From Azorinus chamasolen (Eukaryota > Mollusca > Bivalvia > Cardiida > Solecurtidae), in contig OY755242.1 in the NCBI GenBank assembly GCA_963576725.1, positions 62,996,324 to 63,060,323 on the forward strand: DNA of 64,000 bases, given 5' to 3'. Shown here piece after piece: positions 1 to 9,557 of the stretch (within the stretch, counting starts at the first letter, position 1; each line of letters opens with the position of its first letter). The position numbers and the translations under genes were made by a program. The notes beneath the pieces were generated by a model, which ran no database searches, was not told the origin of the DNA, and saw only the letters and a list, made by a program, of their open reading frames with translations.

Positions 1-554
1 AATAAGGATTTACCATGCTATGCTCGGTCTGACCGACATAAACAGCAAGGATCTAGATTCGGATAAGACGCCGAGTAACTCGGCATCGAAGCTGTTTTAT
101 TTTCGCTTGAACGAATAAGAAGTAAATAGAAAATGGTCCAGATAAAAGCCCATAAGCCGGTGTAAACAATTTACAGCATGATAAGAGTTTAGAACAGACC
201 GCATCCAGATCAGACGCCAAGTATACTTTTTTGTAATGCTATTCATAACTCAAACGGCAAGCGTCACGCAGACGGAATATCACTGAATTCTGTACATACT
301 GGACTGTAAAACCCTTAATTATTCAGACAGTTAACTAATCTCTTCTATCACCTTGTAAAATTGAATAATTCAGTTTGTAACAATTTTGATAACCCTAAAT
401 TAGACTGGCATAGAAGCAAATAATGTAGAACCTATTCAAACTGCCCCCTGGGGAGCAGTTTGATATGGGTCTACACTAATTGTCTAGGTTTGTCTGTCCG
501 AATATTTGGAGCAATAAGGGATCACGTCGAAAAGAACAACCGAAGATGGCATAG

Positions 555-645
555 TTTTTGTGTCACCTGCCGAGAGGCAGTGTGTCACTTAGGGATCACT
601 TTTCCGTCGTCTGTCTGTATGTCCGTCTGTCTGTCTGTCTGTCTG

Positions 646-685
<40 letters not shown>

Positions 686-1519
686 ACACTTTCTTTTCTT
701 GGCTGTCATTTCTAAACTAATCATTATAGCGCTTTCAAAATTCACACATGGAACAAGCATGATGAGAGGAAGTGTCATGCACAATGGCCACAACTCTAGC
801 ATCAATATTTTTGGAGTTATTCCCCTTTTCATATTTTTTGTCTGGACAATAACTCTTTATCTACTGGTTCAATTGATTTCAAAATTCATATATTGAACAA
901 GCATGATAGGAGGAAGTGTCATGCACAAAGGCCACAACTCTAGCATCAATATTTTTGGAGGTATTCCCCTTTTTTATATTTTCTTGTCCGGACAATAACT
1001 CTTTGCCTACTGGTTCAATTGATTTGAAACTTGACACATGGAACAAGCATGATGAGTTGAAGTGTCATGCACAAGGGCCATTACTCTAGCGTCAATATTT
1101 TGGAGTTATTCCCCTTTTTCATATTTTCTTGTCCGGACAATAACTCTTTATCTACTGGTTCAATTCATTTGAAACTTCATATATGGAACAAGCATGATAA
1201 GAGGAAGTATCATGCACAAGGGTCATAACTCTAGCATCATTATATTTGGAGTTATTTCCCTTTTGTCATATTGTTTTTCTTATTATTTTTACAAATACCA
1301 TTCAGGTTTGTCATGTATATTATACCATTGTCAACTACACTATGGGTGGGTGGGTGGGTCAGTGTAGGTTTCTTTTAATCCGGTGGGGGACTCATGTATT
1401 GCATAGCAATGCAATATTAACGTGTTCCCCTTTGTTCTGATTTTCGCACTCCAGCATATTAACAGTTTTTGTGTCAGCTGCGAGCAGGTGACACATGTGT
1501 TCCTCCGAACACTCTTGTA
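555..1519 (-). mobile_element. AACWAGA-type tandem-core element A
   Basis: Read on the minus strand it starts near 1519 with TACAAGAGTGTTCGGAGG and then GTGTCACCTGCTCGC. It carries about four tandem units of ~145 bp (about 720-1270, each with a CATGGAACAAGCATGATGAG-like block), then a TCTG/CAGA microsatellite (about 610-700). It ends at a GGCAGGTGACAC hairpin followed by AAAAA. The GTGTCACCTGC motif occurs inverted at both ends. No coding capacity; the short ORFs here are microsatellite readings. A non-autonomous Helentron/HINE- or pearl-like element is the best fit by architecture. Confidence 0.6.
610..700. repeat. TCTG tetranucleotide microsatellite
   Basis: Nearly uninterrupted run of TCTG/CTGT units inside element A, on the side of the tandem cores nearest the 3' hairpin. 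Confidence 0.9.
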
Positions 1520-1745
1520 TTATAAATTATTAGTAATAACTTGATTATCCTTTAGCCATGTATATAGTGTAGACTGCCTGATGTCGGTCGATGCCGCTAA
1601 CTCGATGTCTGCCAAGAGCGCGGCCTGGCATGCATTTGAAAACAACTGGAATCCAGATGAGATGCCGAGTAACTCAAGATACTAGATGTTCGACACTCGG
1701 TAAATAGTTTTTCAAACGTTTTCGCTGTGAATGTCGCATCTGTGA

Positions 1746-1832
1746 ATACCTATGCAAACAGTTTGGATCCAGATGAGACGCCAAGTAACTCGGCGTCTCA
1801 TCAGGGTCAAAACTGTTTGTTATTGTGACTGT
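1746..1832. mobile_element. PAL-1b palindromic MITE core
   Basis: Inverted arms AAACAGTTTGGATCC and GATGAGACGCC meet around an AGTAACTCGGCGTCTC centre. Flanks are degraded and no TTAA pair is evident. Weaker relatives of the same core are at about 40-115, 195-235 and 1630-1690. Confidence 0.55.
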
Positions 1833-2069
1833 TTTAGAAACAAAAATGAACTTACAGAAGGAAAGTGCTCTGTTTGCTTGTGGTAAAGGTCGATTTATAC
1901 AGTTTCTGCCTGAACCAAAATGTACTGGTTCATATGCCACTGTAGCAAATATTTTAATTAATATTCATGATGTCATAATTTCTTACATGAATATCCATGG
2001 AGTAAATGGTAAAAAAAAAAATCGGGGACTAAGCAGATCTCAATTTGTACGGTAGGGTAGCCATAGGTT

Positions 2070-2275
2070 AATCCTTATTGTGCTGAAACAAATGTGTGTG
2101 CGCTCTCATTCTCTGATGTGTTGCATTTAAAATTACTTACTTTTGGTTCGTAAAAGCCTTTGAGAAACTATTGACAGAGGGCCAAACAGATTGGATCCTG
2201 ATGACATGCCGAATAATTTGGCGTCTCGCCGGGACTGATACGTTTGCCAATGTCAGTCAATTTGCGATTAGCAGG
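2070..2275. mobile_element. PAL-1b MITE, degraded
   Basis: Starts at GTTAATCCTTATTGTGCTG and matches the flanks of the copy at 25115-25326, with a decayed GATGACATGCCGA/GGCGTCTCGCC centre. The TTACTTAC donor-like string inside it recurs in the other copy, so it belongs to the repeat and not to a gene. Confidence 0.5.
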
Positions 2276-2507
2276 GTAAGGCTTTTCCCCCCATAAAAGC
2301 GGCTTTCTACGCCCTCGCAAACAGAGTAGACCCAGATCAGACAACTCCTATAGGGTCTGCTCTGTTTGCTTATGCTATATATAATGTAGATATGATTATA
2401 TAGAGCTTCTGTCAAGTTATGTTTTCATGTGTTATTATAACAATAAATCTAATTAATATTTATGATGTCATTATTTCTTACATGAATACTCATGGAATAA
2501 AGAGTTC
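2276..2507. mobile_element. PAL-1a MITE
   Basis: GCAAACAGAGTAGACCCAGA and GGGTCTGCTCTGTTTGC arms, followed by the PAL-1a flank (AATTAATATTTATGATGTCA, then TTACATGAATACTCATGGA). Ends about 10 bp from the GM2A-like paralog donor site. Confidence 0.6.
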
Positions 2508-2519
2508 GTTCTTACTTAC

Positions 2520-2609
2520 CTCCATCTCTTGAACATTGTTCGCCTGATAGGAGAAAACTGTCATAACAAACGACCAACAAAGAACTTTTCTTAATAAAAA
2601 TGAATCCAT
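2520..2609 (-). CDS. First exon of a GM2-activator-like paralog (partial gene)
   Basis: A 30-codon open segment begins at an ATG (complement of 2607-2609) and runs into a near-perfect donor, GAG followed by GTAAGTAAG. The peptide has an N-terminal hydrophobic stretch typical of a signal peptide (…VLCWSFVMTVFSYQ…). It matches the first exon of the complete GM2A-like gene at 36450-36539: the same 90 bp, the same phase 0, and a shared VFSYQ at the predicted signal-peptide end. Both exons also share an upstream motif at the same distance from the ATG. Remaining exons would lie at coordinates below 2520; none is recognised in 1-2519, so they are probably off the left edge. Product inferred from paralogy: a secreted or lysosomal ML-domain lipid-binding protein. 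Alternative: an isolated exon remnant. Confidence 0.65.
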
Positions 2610-2743
2610 TGTATTTTGTTAAGAGTGGTTAGTCGTTAACAGGCCCAATTCCAGTATAATGCCAGCGGTTTAAATCAGACACGATAACAATGTGCATATT
2701 TACGCACCAGGAAGTAACCGGTGGGATAATTTTACCTTGGATT

Positions 2744-2762
2744 TGTTTACATCGACACCGTG
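2744..2762. promoter_or_regulatory. Promoter motif shared by the two GM2A-like paralogs
   Basis: TGTTTACATCGACACCGTG lies 135 bp upstream of the minus-strand ATG at 2609. The other paralog has TGTTTACATTGACACCGTG 136 bp upstream of its ATG. A GGAAGT also lies a few tens of bases closer to the gene in both. TGTTTAC resembles a forkhead-type site; function is inferred. Confidence 0.5.
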
Positions 2763-2820
2763 AGAATAAAACATTACCAATCGTAACTACTCGCCTGTTT
2801 CCGGCAATCTCGGAAAAGTA

Positions 2821-3070
2821 TAACCCTTTCCCTGTTCTATGTTTATTTCAAATTCCCATATCTATTGAACATTCATGAACAAAGTAATACTAACGAAATA
2901 TGGAAGGTGGAACATTGTAGTCATTTTAGAAAATAAAGAAACAGATACATGTATTTCAAATTCCATCAGCAAACAGGACAGACCCTGATCAGATGGCTCC
3001 TCTAGAAGCCGTCTGATTTGGGTCTACTCTGTTTGCAAATGCATGATAACACATTTATATGAGGGAAATG
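2821..3070. mobile_element. PAL-1c MITE
   Basis: Left flank AACCCTTTCCCTGTTCTATG with GAAATATGGAAGGTGGAACA. Core GACCCTGATCAGATGGCTCC. Right end ATTTATATGAGGGAAATG. TTAA ends are degraded. Confidence 0.65.
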
Positions 3071-3479
3071 TATAAATTAGTTATGTATTGCAGTTTTGTC
3101 TTTACTTGGGTTTGAATTATCTATTATTCAAATGTGTCACAATAAAATTATTCATCTTCCCAGAAAAAAGAAAACAATAGCAACGAAGCTAAGCTGTATT
3201 CATGAATCATTTCATATAATTGCGTGTATCTCCGTTACTGGGACTTTTGGACAAACATTGTCTGTATTTTAACTTTGATCTGTCACATGGAAATAAAACA
3301 TTTTCAGGAGTTTTGCAAACAGTATAGGTCTAGAGTCTAGACAGACCAACATGCTCTAATATGACAAATTATATTAGGTTTTAAGGACACTCTAGTAGAT
3401 AGATATGTTGAGTTTTATGGCGCAATTACAGTGGATAGGTCATATAGCGCTAAGGACGGACGCTGGACATGATTGTATG

Positions 3480-3690
3480 AGTTAAACAATTCCCTTATAT
3501 ATGCTATTTTATATCCAACCTCTTTCAATAAATCTATTGAAGAGGTGCATTTGCTAGAAAAAACGTTAAAATGTGTAGATCTGAAAACATTGTGATAAAT
3601 AGAGCATTTGCTCCCATGGAGCAAATGCTCTATTTATCACAATGGTTTCAAAACGTGACTTTTACTATTACGTCATATATTGGTTAGGAT
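3480..3690. mobile_element. PAL-2 palindromic MITE
   Basis: Core palindrome TTGTGATAAATAGAGCATTT with CTCCCATGGAG centre at about 3590-3645, flanked by the usual CAACCTCTTTCAATAAATC and GTGACTTTTAC. A tract with nothing recognised precedes it (3071-3479) apart from a short PAL-1 fragment at about 3315. Confidence 0.65.
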
Positions 3691-4422
3691 GACTTCTTTT
3701 TTAATACACTTCCTGACAGTGGTTGGTGCCATTTTTTCACATCAAACAATCAGTCGATTTCAAATCGATTGTTTTTAATTTTTACACATCATGGTCTACG
3801 GTGACCTATGTCGAACAATACCATGGCAAGCACAAGGTCAGCGCTGACTAATATTAATCAGTTTACATTCTACTTAATAAATATCCATGCATGGCATAAA
3901 ATCGTATTAAGGAGTTAATCAGGAAATTTATTACAATGGAAAACAATAAATCAATTGTAACAAATGCGCAAACGAAACAGGCTCTGGTCAGCTCCTACGG
4001 TGGCCATCTGATCTGGGTCTATATTTGTAAAGTTGTGATAGGGAGAACTTTTAAAGAAGGGAAGTAACTCTACAGGTAGATATAGTCATATAATATACGT
4101 AAATTAAATAATTTTCAAAAACAACCTCCCTTATTTCTCCACAAAACCCTATGTTGAATATATCTGCACGGGTCGTGCGCAGCACACCTTTATATTTTGT
4201 TAATTTTTGTGCGACATTAATTTTAAAATGTTTTAAAACATGGTAGATTTATGAAGCGAAATAAACATTTTCTTTAAAATTTATATCAGCTTGTGTCGTG
4301 GATTTGACCTTGATATATCGGCTTGAGTCATGTGAGAAACATATTTTCCGGACAAAGCATAGCTGGGTTAACCTTTTATGCCATTTGCAAACAGAGTAGA
4401 CCCAGATCAGACGGATCCTGCA
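3691..4422. other. Non-genic stretch with MITE scraps
   Basis: Contains a degraded PAL-1 core at about 3970-4030, a PAL-5 arm fragment (TTATTTCTCCACAAAACCCT near 4131) and half a PAL-1 core at 4384-4420. No exon or RNA gene is apparent. Confidence 0.4.
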
Positions 4423-4656
4423 TTAACCGTTTCCCTCATATAAACGTGTTTTCACGCATCTGCAAACAGAGTAGACCTAGAGGAGCCGTCTGATCAGGGT
4501 CTGCTCTGTTTGCTAATGGAATTTGATAGATCTGTTTCTTTTGTTCCTAAAACGGCTAAAATGTTCCACCTACCATATTTCATTATTACTATTTTCTTCT
4601 TGAATATTCAATAGGTATTGAAATTTGTAATAAACATAGAACAGGGAAAGGGTTAA
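4423..4656. mobile_element. PAL-1c MITE with TTAA at both ends
   Basis: TTAA at 4423-4426 and 4653-4656. Reverse orientation: CCGTTTCCCTCATATAAACG, core with GTCTGATCAGGGTCTGCTC, then AAACATAGAACAGGGAAAGG. The left arm of the core is shortened, so the palindrome is asymmetric. Confidence 0.75.
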
Positions 4657-4657
4657 G

Positions 4658-4736
4658 CTGTCACCTGTCTTAATTGCCGATATTTATACTAAATGTAACG
4701 CCCGGTTTAGAGGGGCGATATACTGTACTCTGACAA
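4658..4736. mobile_element. PAL-3 half copy
   Basis: Only the right part is present (GTCACCTGTCTTAATTGCCG to a decayed TACTGTA terminus). Confidence 0.35.
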
Positions 4737-4947
4737 CTTATCGCAAAGTCATGAGTGGAGCAATTAAGGTTGTCTTCATAGAAAAGAATCGTAAGTACGA
4801 ACATAGCACGATCGCAACTTCCAGTCGTATGATAAACTTACGATAAATAAGGTGAACAATATTTAGTAAGACCCCCCCCCCTGGACTATATATAACATAA
4901 TCATTTACAAAACGCCCTGTAGGATACAATGCTAACATGTAAATTTA

Positions 4948-4952
4948 CAGGA
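4948..4952. other. 5-bp target site duplication, left
   Basis: CAGGA directly precedes the LTR terminus TGTCAC and is repeated at 10765-10769 after GTGACA. Confidence 0.85.
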
Positions 4953-6150
4953 TGTCACAAGTTTCCCTCTATTTATGAGGAAGACTATGTGATTCCGAAT
5001 TCTTTAGTTGTTATGGAGTCAGATTCAAAGACTATTCAAGATGTGCATATATATTATATCATATATTCATATAAACACATAATTCTCATATCATATCACA
5101 AACATAAGTTTCACTTTAAAATCTCAACCACGTGTTCAGATGTACTATCTAAGAAATGACCACACAGGTCCAACATTAACTATTCGTCTAACCACACAGG
5201 TTAATGTATTGTTTCACTATTACCACACAGGCTAACTAATTAAATTGCACTCCACACAGGAAAATGAGTCTCTGTCTCTAACCACACAGGTTAACTATTA
5301 TATACTAATTGGCACTCCACACAGGATAATGAGTCTCTATCTCTAACCACACAGGTTAACTAAACACTACAGATTTATTCTCCACACAGGATTCTGAGTC
5401 ACTGTCTCGACCACACAGGTATGCACATTACCACTTAGGTTCTACTACTCATATAACTTCACATATAGGATAACTATGACCACTGTTCAGTCTGCACCAT
5501 ATCACGTGTTGCACGCAAATTCACGCATATGTAATACTGTCATCAAAAGGTAATATCAATATAAAATATCTTCACACTAAAATATCCGCTATACAGAAAC
5601 ATATTGGGAGTAATATAAAAAGGGTCTCAGTATTCACAGTGTCGCATTTATGACACGTTCTCTATCCAGCAGAGTCCAGAATAGGCATTGCTTTAAGCAT
5701 GGACAATTACATATTCTCGATAGAATTCTGCATTGGCTAGTCAATAAAATGCATGGCTCAACACAAAACCTGGACCAGGCGCCTTTCCCCGTTAAACAAT
5801 ATCAGTCTACCAAAGGCCACCTAAAATAAAGGAAAGGGGGAAACTAACCAAACTGTCCCTTTAAACTAAATCCACAATCCACGCGAATGACAAAAGTAAC
5901 AATGCAAAGCCCTAAACTACTGGACAAGGGGAGGGGAACTTACAATATTTTCTCTAATGTCCACTTCTCAAAAGCACGTCTGACCGCTCCCACTACTGTG
6001 TATAAACTGCCCAGAGTACACCTGTACATGCATGGATTGCCTGTGCTACAGGTGAATGGCTTTATCATTATACCCAATATACACACTGTTAAAAAGAATC
6101 AAAGCGCAGAGAGTCCATCAAAGCATGAGAGCCCTAAGCCCAACTAAACT
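4953..6150 (-). repeat. 3' LTR, inner edge truncated by 8 bp
   Basis: Matches the other LTR from its outer end to AACTAAACT at 6150, but lacks the terminal TTGTGACA that should sit at the U3/interior boundary. A normal reverse-transcription product would retain those bases, so the loss happened after integration or by recombination. Contains an array of CCACACAGG motifs and an 86-codon antisense reading frame (5887-6147) also found in the other LTR. Confidence 0.9.
5160..5440. promoter_or_regulatory. CCACACAGG motif array in the 3' LTR
   Basis: Nine exact CCACACAGG copies between 5160 and 5419, spaced roughly 25-45 bp, plus one decayed copy. Six read ACCACACAGG, which contains the RUNX-type ACCACA; three read TCCACACAGG. 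Spacer sequences also alternate. Cis-regulatory role is inferred. Confidence 0.45.
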
Positions 6151-7310
6151 GAAATTGAATAAAGCTAAAGAACTCAAATTGAATAAAGCTAACCCGTCCG
6201 ACAATTATGCAGCGTTTCTTGACCTAGACCTTAAAATTAATAATGGAATGATTTCTTCTAAAATATATGACAAAAGAGATGATTTTGATTTTAATATTGT
6301 AAATTTTCCTCATCTTGACGGGGATGTTCCCCGTGCTCCATCTTACGGGGTTTATATATCTCAACTTATGCGTTTTGCTAGAGCTTGTTCATCTATTGAC
6401 GATTTTAACAGTCGAAATCTCATTTTAACTGATAAACTGCTTAAACAAGGATATAGATACCATAAACTAAGAAAAACTTTCTCTAAATTTTACTATCGAA
6501 ATCTCTCGCTTATTGGCAAGTACAAATGTAATCTCAAGGTACTTTTGCGACACGGTATTTCACATCCGGAATTTTATGGTGATGTGATTTACAAACTTCG
6601 TAAAATTATTGGACATACCCATTTTCTCACTTTGTTCATCAAATATATAAAACAATTCATTAAAAAGGGATATGATCCTGTATTACTACAACATACTGCA
6701 TGTTTGGTTGTGAACCCTTTTACAGTTGGCAATCACGCTGGCCTCTTTGCATGTACGCCGACAAGAAAGGTTTAGTACTCTATGAAGGCGACCTCTTAAA
6801 TCCAGAAATGGAAGGAGAACGTCGGATATCTGTACTATTTCATTTTTGTCGTACCCTTTATTACTTTTCTACAGTTACTCTGTTTGCAGCTCAATCATTG
6901 AGTACAATAGCGATAGGTGGATACAGTATTTTCAATAAAATGTTTTTTTTGTTATACATGCACTTTACCACTGTATTTGCTGTCGCGGTTGTTGTAGATT
7001 AGTCGGAGAGGGGATACGTTTATTTACACTGTTTGTCTTTTAGGATGGGGATGGAATAAGGGTGAGGTTGGGCGCCCATAAACCGGTTTAAACCCCCGGT
7101 GACTTTTGTCACTGACCGTTCCAAGGCGGTACTTCCATCTTCCTCCTATTGTATGTTTGTTTTGTCTTTGTGCGTCTCTTGTTGTTTTTTCTACCTATGT
7201 ACATTTGCTGTTTCCTTGTGTTGCTGTTCGGGCGAGTGTTTGTTCTGTATGTGGTGTTTCCTGCATGACTCATTTTTGTACTTTGTGACATATCCCCATA
7301 CTCAAGTTAA
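6151..7310 (+). pseudogene. 3' fragment of a reverse-transcriptase element inserted in the LTR element
   Basis: From 6151 the plus strand reads a peptide of the type that follows the RT catalytic box in a family I recall from many marine invertebrates. Features are two copies of a LKLNKA block, FLDLDL, SKIYDKRDDFDFNIVNFP, LDGDVPR, SYGVYISQLMRFARACS, QGYRYHKLRKTFSKFYYR, and a stop at 6773-6775. A ~500-bp A/T-rich tail follows, including GACCGTTCCAAGGCGGT near 7108. Catalytic motifs are absent, so it is 5'-truncated. The join to the LTR is abrupt at 6150/6151, and a short direct repeat (AAATTGAATAAAGCTAA, twice) lies right at the join. Family name uncertain; an RT-derived C-terminus is fairly secure. 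Confidence 0.65.
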
Positions 7311-7501
7311 AAATCAATGATTTTTACACTAAAACCTCACAAAGTTAACACACAAAAACCGTTCTCTGTACAAGATACTATCTACTCAGGCCTACTCAAA
7401 CTGCTAGGAACGATTCAAAAAGTCAGCTCCGACATTTTCTGACCCTTTGATATTAACAATTCTGAACCGATACGGTTGTAATACAGAAACCTACCTCATG
7501 A

Positions 7502-7762
7502 TTACAAAACCCTTCCATGAGTCTTTCTGATACCAAAATAACCGGACATAAGCACATCATGAGCAAGTTTCACCACTTTGTTTCTCAAACTCTTTGGTAC
7601 ACACAACTGCTGTAATATCTTATCATTCTCAATTGTGTTAGACTTGAAGTACCTATAAAAGAAAACATCTCTGTCACCAAACCAACTTTCTGCTCCTTTC
7701 TTACTTTTCATTTTCTCACCAGCCTTCATTTTCTCTCTCGCATTGTCCAAATGTCTCGTCAC
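7502..7762 (-). pseudogene. Integrase N-terminal (zinc-binding) fragment
   Basis: The peptide includes LCVPKSLRNKVVKLAHD and GIRKTHGRVL, the VP-LR-LAHD-GxxGxxKT signature of Gypsy integrase zinc-binding domains; the usual GH has become GY. It overlaps the end of the gag-protease ORF by about 47 bp in another frame; an extra base in a short T run (plus strand 7749-7751) probably causes the break. It stops before the DDE catalytic core. Its direct position after protease, with no RT between, is what a Gmr1-like order (PR-INT-RT-RH) predicts. An internal deletion of RT could give the same picture. Confidence 0.7.
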
Positions 7763-9428
7763 TCAACTGACACTTGTTTACGTCTCCTGCACTCATACTA
7801 GAGATAGGACTAACAACTTTCAACTGTGAATGTGTATTCTCCTTAGCTTTCTGTGCTCTCGTCTGTACATTAAAACCAGTTTCACAATCTGAAGAAACAT
7901 TCTTCATCTCATGAGTTTCTACAGATCTAAGAACATCTTTTGGATCTTTGACACCAGGAATATTGCCAATAATTAGATCATACACCGGATAATCTGCACA
8001 CAAAGCATCAACCTCACCAGTAAAAAACGGAGTTTCAACAAATATTGTGGCCAATGGAAATCTCCTAACCGTACCATCTAATAATACACATTTCTGAATT
8101 CTCCCAGACATGCTATCCTTACCAACTAGACTGCGTCTAACAACTACACTGGAACAACCTGTATCTCTCAAGACTCTAACATTTTCTCCATTTACAACAC
8201 CATCACCAACAGGCATATTCTTCAACTTGTAATCTTCCCTTTTACTAACTGCAGATACAACTGGTATTTCATCTTCAACCCCAATACTTTCTGCCTCTAA
8301 AACCTGTACACCTCTCTGCACAAAACAGCCAACATTGCTACTGGCTTCACTCTCTTTAGCACCATCATAATTTCCTCTATCAAATGCTCTACCCTGACCT
8401 CTACCTCTATAACCGCCTCGTCCAACCGTAGAAGACCTACTTATGAACCTTCCCCTACCTCTCTCTACAATAGACGCTCCTATCTTGACCTTCTTTTCAG
8501 AACGATCGCTTGGACATTCTCTAGCTATATGACATGCCCCTCTACAAACATAACAATGCCTTTTCTTTTGAAAGTTATTATGGGAAATATGCGGTTTACT
8601 GTCATTACGATGCTCGGGTAAATCAGGCGAAGGGGTTCTACTCCTCCCAAGATTTGGAGTAATGGAAGTTAAACCATGAGCTTCTTGATACTGCTCTGCA
8701 ATTTCGGCCATTTCTAACACAGAACTAACCTTTCTTTCTTTCAGGAAAACTTGTAAAGGTTTAGAAGAGGAATTCATGAATTGTTCCCGTAATAAAAGGT
8801 CTTTCATCCCTTCATATGTCTGTGGCAAACTAGCTAAGTCCATCCACCTCAGGAGATAATCCTCTAAGCGGATGACAAATTGTCTAGGGGTTTCGCCTAC
8901 TTCTGCAATGCTATTCCTGAACTTAGACCTAAAACCTTCTTCAGTCAGCTGAAACCTTTTCAATAATGCCGTCTTTAATGCGTCATAGTCAAGAGCATCA
9001 GTTACTGATAATCTTGAATAAACATCTAAAGATTTACCCTGCAACAATGTACTGAGGTTTGTAGCCCATTCAGTCTTTTCCCATGCAGCACTTTCGGCAA
9101 AACGTTCAAAACGCTTCAAATACGCTTCCATACTGTCTTGCTTATCATTGAATGGGGGTAACTTGGGTAACTGAGCTTTAACAGCTGGTATTTTCACAGC
9201 TAGGTCCGGCTTAGTACCAGCAAGTTTTACTTTTTCCATTTCTATTACCAACTCTTTCTCTCTCGTCTCAAACTCAAGTTGCAATCTTTTCATATCTCTC
9301 TGAGCTAATCTCTCCGCCCTTTCTTCTTCTTTTTTAGTTTCTTCTCTTACAAAATCTATTAGCTCAGTACCGCTCAAACCAATGTCTTTTCCAATTGGTA
9401 TAAATTTCTCCATCTTCCTATTTATCAA
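7716..9428 (-). CDS. Gag-protease polyprotein of the LTR retrotransposon
   Basis: A 570-residue open frame starts about 110 bp after the primer-binding site. In order: a charged coiled-coil-like N-terminus (residues ~25-70); a capsid-type region (~95-180) with YLKRFERFAESAAW; a SCAN-like helical segment (~185-250) with LLLREQFMNSSSKPLQVFLK; a CCHC zinc knuckle C292-C295-H300-C305; an RG-rich RNA-binding stretch (~322-352); and a retroviral-type aspartic protease with RDTG at 421-424 and DLIIGN at 484-489. Gag packages the RNA and the protease would cleave the polyprotein. The SCAN-like part points to the Gmr1-like Gypsy lineage, from which vertebrate SCAN domains are thought to derive. The frame is intact until it runs into a frameshift at the integrase join. 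Confidence 0.88.
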   Translation of the reverse strand: MINRKMEKFIPIGKDIGLSGTELIDFVREETKKEEERAERLAQRDMKRLQLEFETREKELVIEMEKVKLAGTKPDLAVKIPAVKAQLPKLPPFNDKQDSMEAYLKRFERFAESAAWEKTEWATNLSTLLQGKSLDVYSRLSVTDALDYDALKTALLKRFQLTEEGFRSKFRNSIAEVGETPRQFVIRLEDYLLRWMDLASLPQTYEGMKDLLLREQFMNSSSKPLQVFLKERKVSSVLEMAEIAEQYQEAHGLTSITPNLGRSRTPSPDLPEHRNDSKPHISHNNFQKKRHCYVCRGACHIARECPSDRSEKKVKIGASIVERGRGRFISRSSTVGRGGYRGRGQGRAFDRGNYDGAKESEASSNVGCFVQRGVQVLEAESIGVEDEIPVVSAVSKREDYKLKNMPVGDGVVNGENVRVLRDTGCSSVVVRRSLVGKDSMSGRIQKCVLLDGTVRRFPLATIFVETPFFTGEVDALCADYPVYDLIIGNIPGVKDPKDVLRSVETHEMKNVSSDCETGFNVQTRAQKAKENTHSQLKVVSPISSMSAGDVNKCQLSDETFGQCERENEGW

Positions 9429-9537
9429 TGTATGTACAAATGTATCTACACTATAATAATCTCAAAACCAGACTCCATATAAAAACAATATTCATCCTTT
9501 CAGGCAATATGTACGCTATAGCCAAAGAGGGTAGAAT

Positions 9538-9555
9538 ATCCCGGACGAGCCCCCA
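9538..9555 (-). promoter_or_regulatory. Primer-binding site, tRNA-Pro type
   Basis: Minus strand TGGGGGCTCGTCCGGGAT lies 2 bp inside the 5' LTR. This 18-mer is the well-known PBS complementary to the 3' end of tRNA-Pro, as in murine leukaemia virus. It fixes the element's orientation. Confidence 0.9.
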
Positions 9556-9557
9556 TT

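Noticed and set aside
460..896. Overlapping frames rich in SVCLSVCL or DRQTDRQT
   Set aside because: They are readings of the TCTG microsatellite of element A.
2137..2180. Possible mini-exon with a TTACTTAC donor on the minus strand
   Set aside because: The same string occurs in the PAL-1b copy at 25115-25326, so it belongs to the MITE.
5160..5440. CRISPR-like short repeats with spacers in the LTR
   Set aside because: Repeats are only 9 bp, the spacers themselves repeat, and the array lies within an LTR.
5887..6147. 86-codon plus-strand frame in each LTR
   Set aside because: Antisense to the element, duplicated because it lies in the LTR, and with no recognisable domain.
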